Source: an uncultured Bacteroides sp.
GTDB lineage: Bacteria > Bacteroidota > Bacteroidia > Bacteroidales > Bacteroidaceae
Length of the DNA: 16,012 bases
NCBI GenBank assembly: GCA_900556845.1
Contig: USQO01000049.1
Span: 1-16,012, forward strand
Direction of reading: 5' to 3'
Shown in pieces: positions 15,362 through 16,012 of this stretch. Every line of letters starts with the position of its first letter. Positions within the stretch are counted from its first letter, which is position 1. Below the pieces are notes generated by a model. That model worked only from the letters and a program-made list of their open reading frames with translations. It did not search any database and had not been told where the DNA came from. Position numbers and translations under genes: made by a program.

Positions 15362-15898
15362 TTATATTTTATCATTGTAATAAAAACCGACTTCTTTAGG
15401 ATGGTCTATTAACAATGCGCTGCCGGGAACCTTTCTCGTTAAGCTATAAGCTATTATATCACCGATTCCTCCCCATATTAACATAACTCCAGAAAAAAAT
15501 ATTATAAAATTTCCTATTACAAAACCAGTCAATGTTGGTAATACCCCTAATAATAAGGTAGGCATTAACAATACAATTCTATATTGTTTGGCGGTTATAG
15601 TATCCGTACAATGACAATATGGTGCAAATTTGCTCCATATAATTCCAAACTTAATGCTTTTAGTTCCTCTTTTTGCAAAAAGAGAAAAAAACATCCCGTG
15701 TATCAGTTCATGTAAAATAATCATGACCAAGATTACAAGAACTAACACCATCAACAAATGTGGATTACCATCCAAGATTTCCCTTAATCCTGTACCATGA
15801 AAATATCGGTAAACAATAATGAAAAGCGGTGTTCCAATTACTATACATGGCAATGAATATAAATTTACTTTATTGATATTTACTACAACTTCTTTCAT
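15362..15898 (-). CDS. DUF3267 family membrane zinc peptidase
   Basis: This 178-aa protein has features of DUF3267, a family of putative membrane-embedded zincin peptidases related in layout to M50/site-2 proteases. It has hydrophobic segments at about 14-31, 48-66, 106-124 and 126-145. HELIHG (63-68) lies at the end of helix 2, with His63, Glu64 and His67 as zinc and catalytic residues. PYCHC (93-97) and GGIGD (143-147) are other typical blocks, and Asp147 could be the third ligand. It is the first gene of the operon still present. The 65 bp upstream hold no TAnnTTTG box, so the promoter, and perhaps further genes such as a substrate peptide, are off the contig. Confidence 0.8.
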   Translation of the reverse strand: MKEVVVNINKVNLYSLPCIVIGTPLFIIVYRYFHGTGLREILDGNPHLLMVLVLVILVMIILHELIHGMFFSLFAKRGTKSIKFGIIWSKFAPYCHCTDTITAKQYRIVLLMPTLLLGVLPTLTGFVIGNFIIFFSGVMLIWGGIGDIIAYSLTRKVPGSALLIDHPKEVGFYYNDKI

Positions 15899-15963
15899 AC
15901 ACCATTCTATTTCTCTATTAGAAGATAATTTTCATCGATAACAAGACGAGTCTAATACATGCC

Positions 15964-16012
15964 CTGTCTCTTATACACATCTCCGAGCCCACGAGACCGG
16001 AGCCTATCTCGT
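15964..16012 (-). other. Nextera i7-side adapter, index and P7 fragment (artefact)
   Basis: CTGTCTCTTATACACATCT (15964-15982) is the Tn5 mosaic end, followed by CCGAGCCCACGAGAC (15983-15997), the reverse complement of the left-end adapter. Next comes CGGAGCCT (15998-16005), in the place of the 8-nt i7 index, then ATCTCGT (16006-16012), the start of the P7 sequence. It is library sequence, not genome. Confidence 0.98.

Noticed and set aside
15899..15963. C-terminal end of an upstream gene, such as a precursor peptide, before the DUF3267 gene
   Set aside because: Two minus-strand frames stay open from the contig edge for 10 to 14 codons before stopping, but this is too short to tell coding from chance.
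18..15982. Inverted 19-bp Tn5 mosaic ends framing the whole window, as for a composite transposon
   Set aside because: They are contiguous with Illumina adapter, an index and P7 sequence, and there is no transposase gene. This is a library artefact.

Overview
This is a contig from a Bacteroidales bacterium, most likely a gut Bacteroides/Phocaeicola relative. The lineage call rests on TAnnTTTG -7 promoter elements, a DUF4290 gene next to murA, an Asp-type MurA, and a small membrane protein between gmk and nadD. The species cannot be named from the sequence. Both ends are sequencing adapter, not genome: 3-36 and 15964-16012 are Illumina Nextera i7-side sequence, including the Tn5 mosaic end. 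The usable DNA is about 37-15963, and the genes at both edges are cut by library ends.

Left edge (37-1090). The 3' part of nrdG (anaerobic ribonucleotide reductase activase) ends at a perfect 15-bp-stem terminator. A gene-free stretch of about 600 bp follows. It has a Bacteroides-type promoter, an A/G-rich tract with four GGTATTAG repeats, and two + strand terminators in tandem, so it may encode a small RNA of about 270-310 nt. A third hairpin terminates the minus-strand operon that converges on it.

Core housekeeping (1095-10026). Seven minus-strand genes form a tight operon read from 7720 down to 1095: tsaB, DUF4290, murA, rimM, an M23 peptidase, dxr and rseP. They cover tRNA t6A modification, peptidoglycan precursor synthesis and envelope proteolysis, 30S maturation and isoprenoid synthesis. 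Divergent from tsaB, across back-to-back promoters, a plus-strand operon carries yicC, gmk, a 61-aa membrane protein and nadD, with 3-nt and overlapping junctions.

Accessory right half (10063-15963, visibly more A+T-rich). An exported TraB/GumN-family protein comes first, then two small membrane proteins of 119 and 36 aa. Both transcription units start from near-identical 59-bp promoter modules with a GTTATC direct repeat at 11-bp pitch, so they appear to share a regulator. The last five genes form one minus-strand operon whose 5' end is missing: a DUF3267-type membrane metalloprotease, a paralogue of it that has lost HExxH, an ABC-2-like permease, its ATPase, and an S41-type serine protease with no signal peptide. 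This two-protease, one-pseudoprotease, one-ABC-transporter set resembles peptide export/immunity loci such as Bacillus epeXEPAB (yydFGHIJ). It is the best candidate here for an undescribed system, although no precursor peptide or modifying enzyme lies within the contig.
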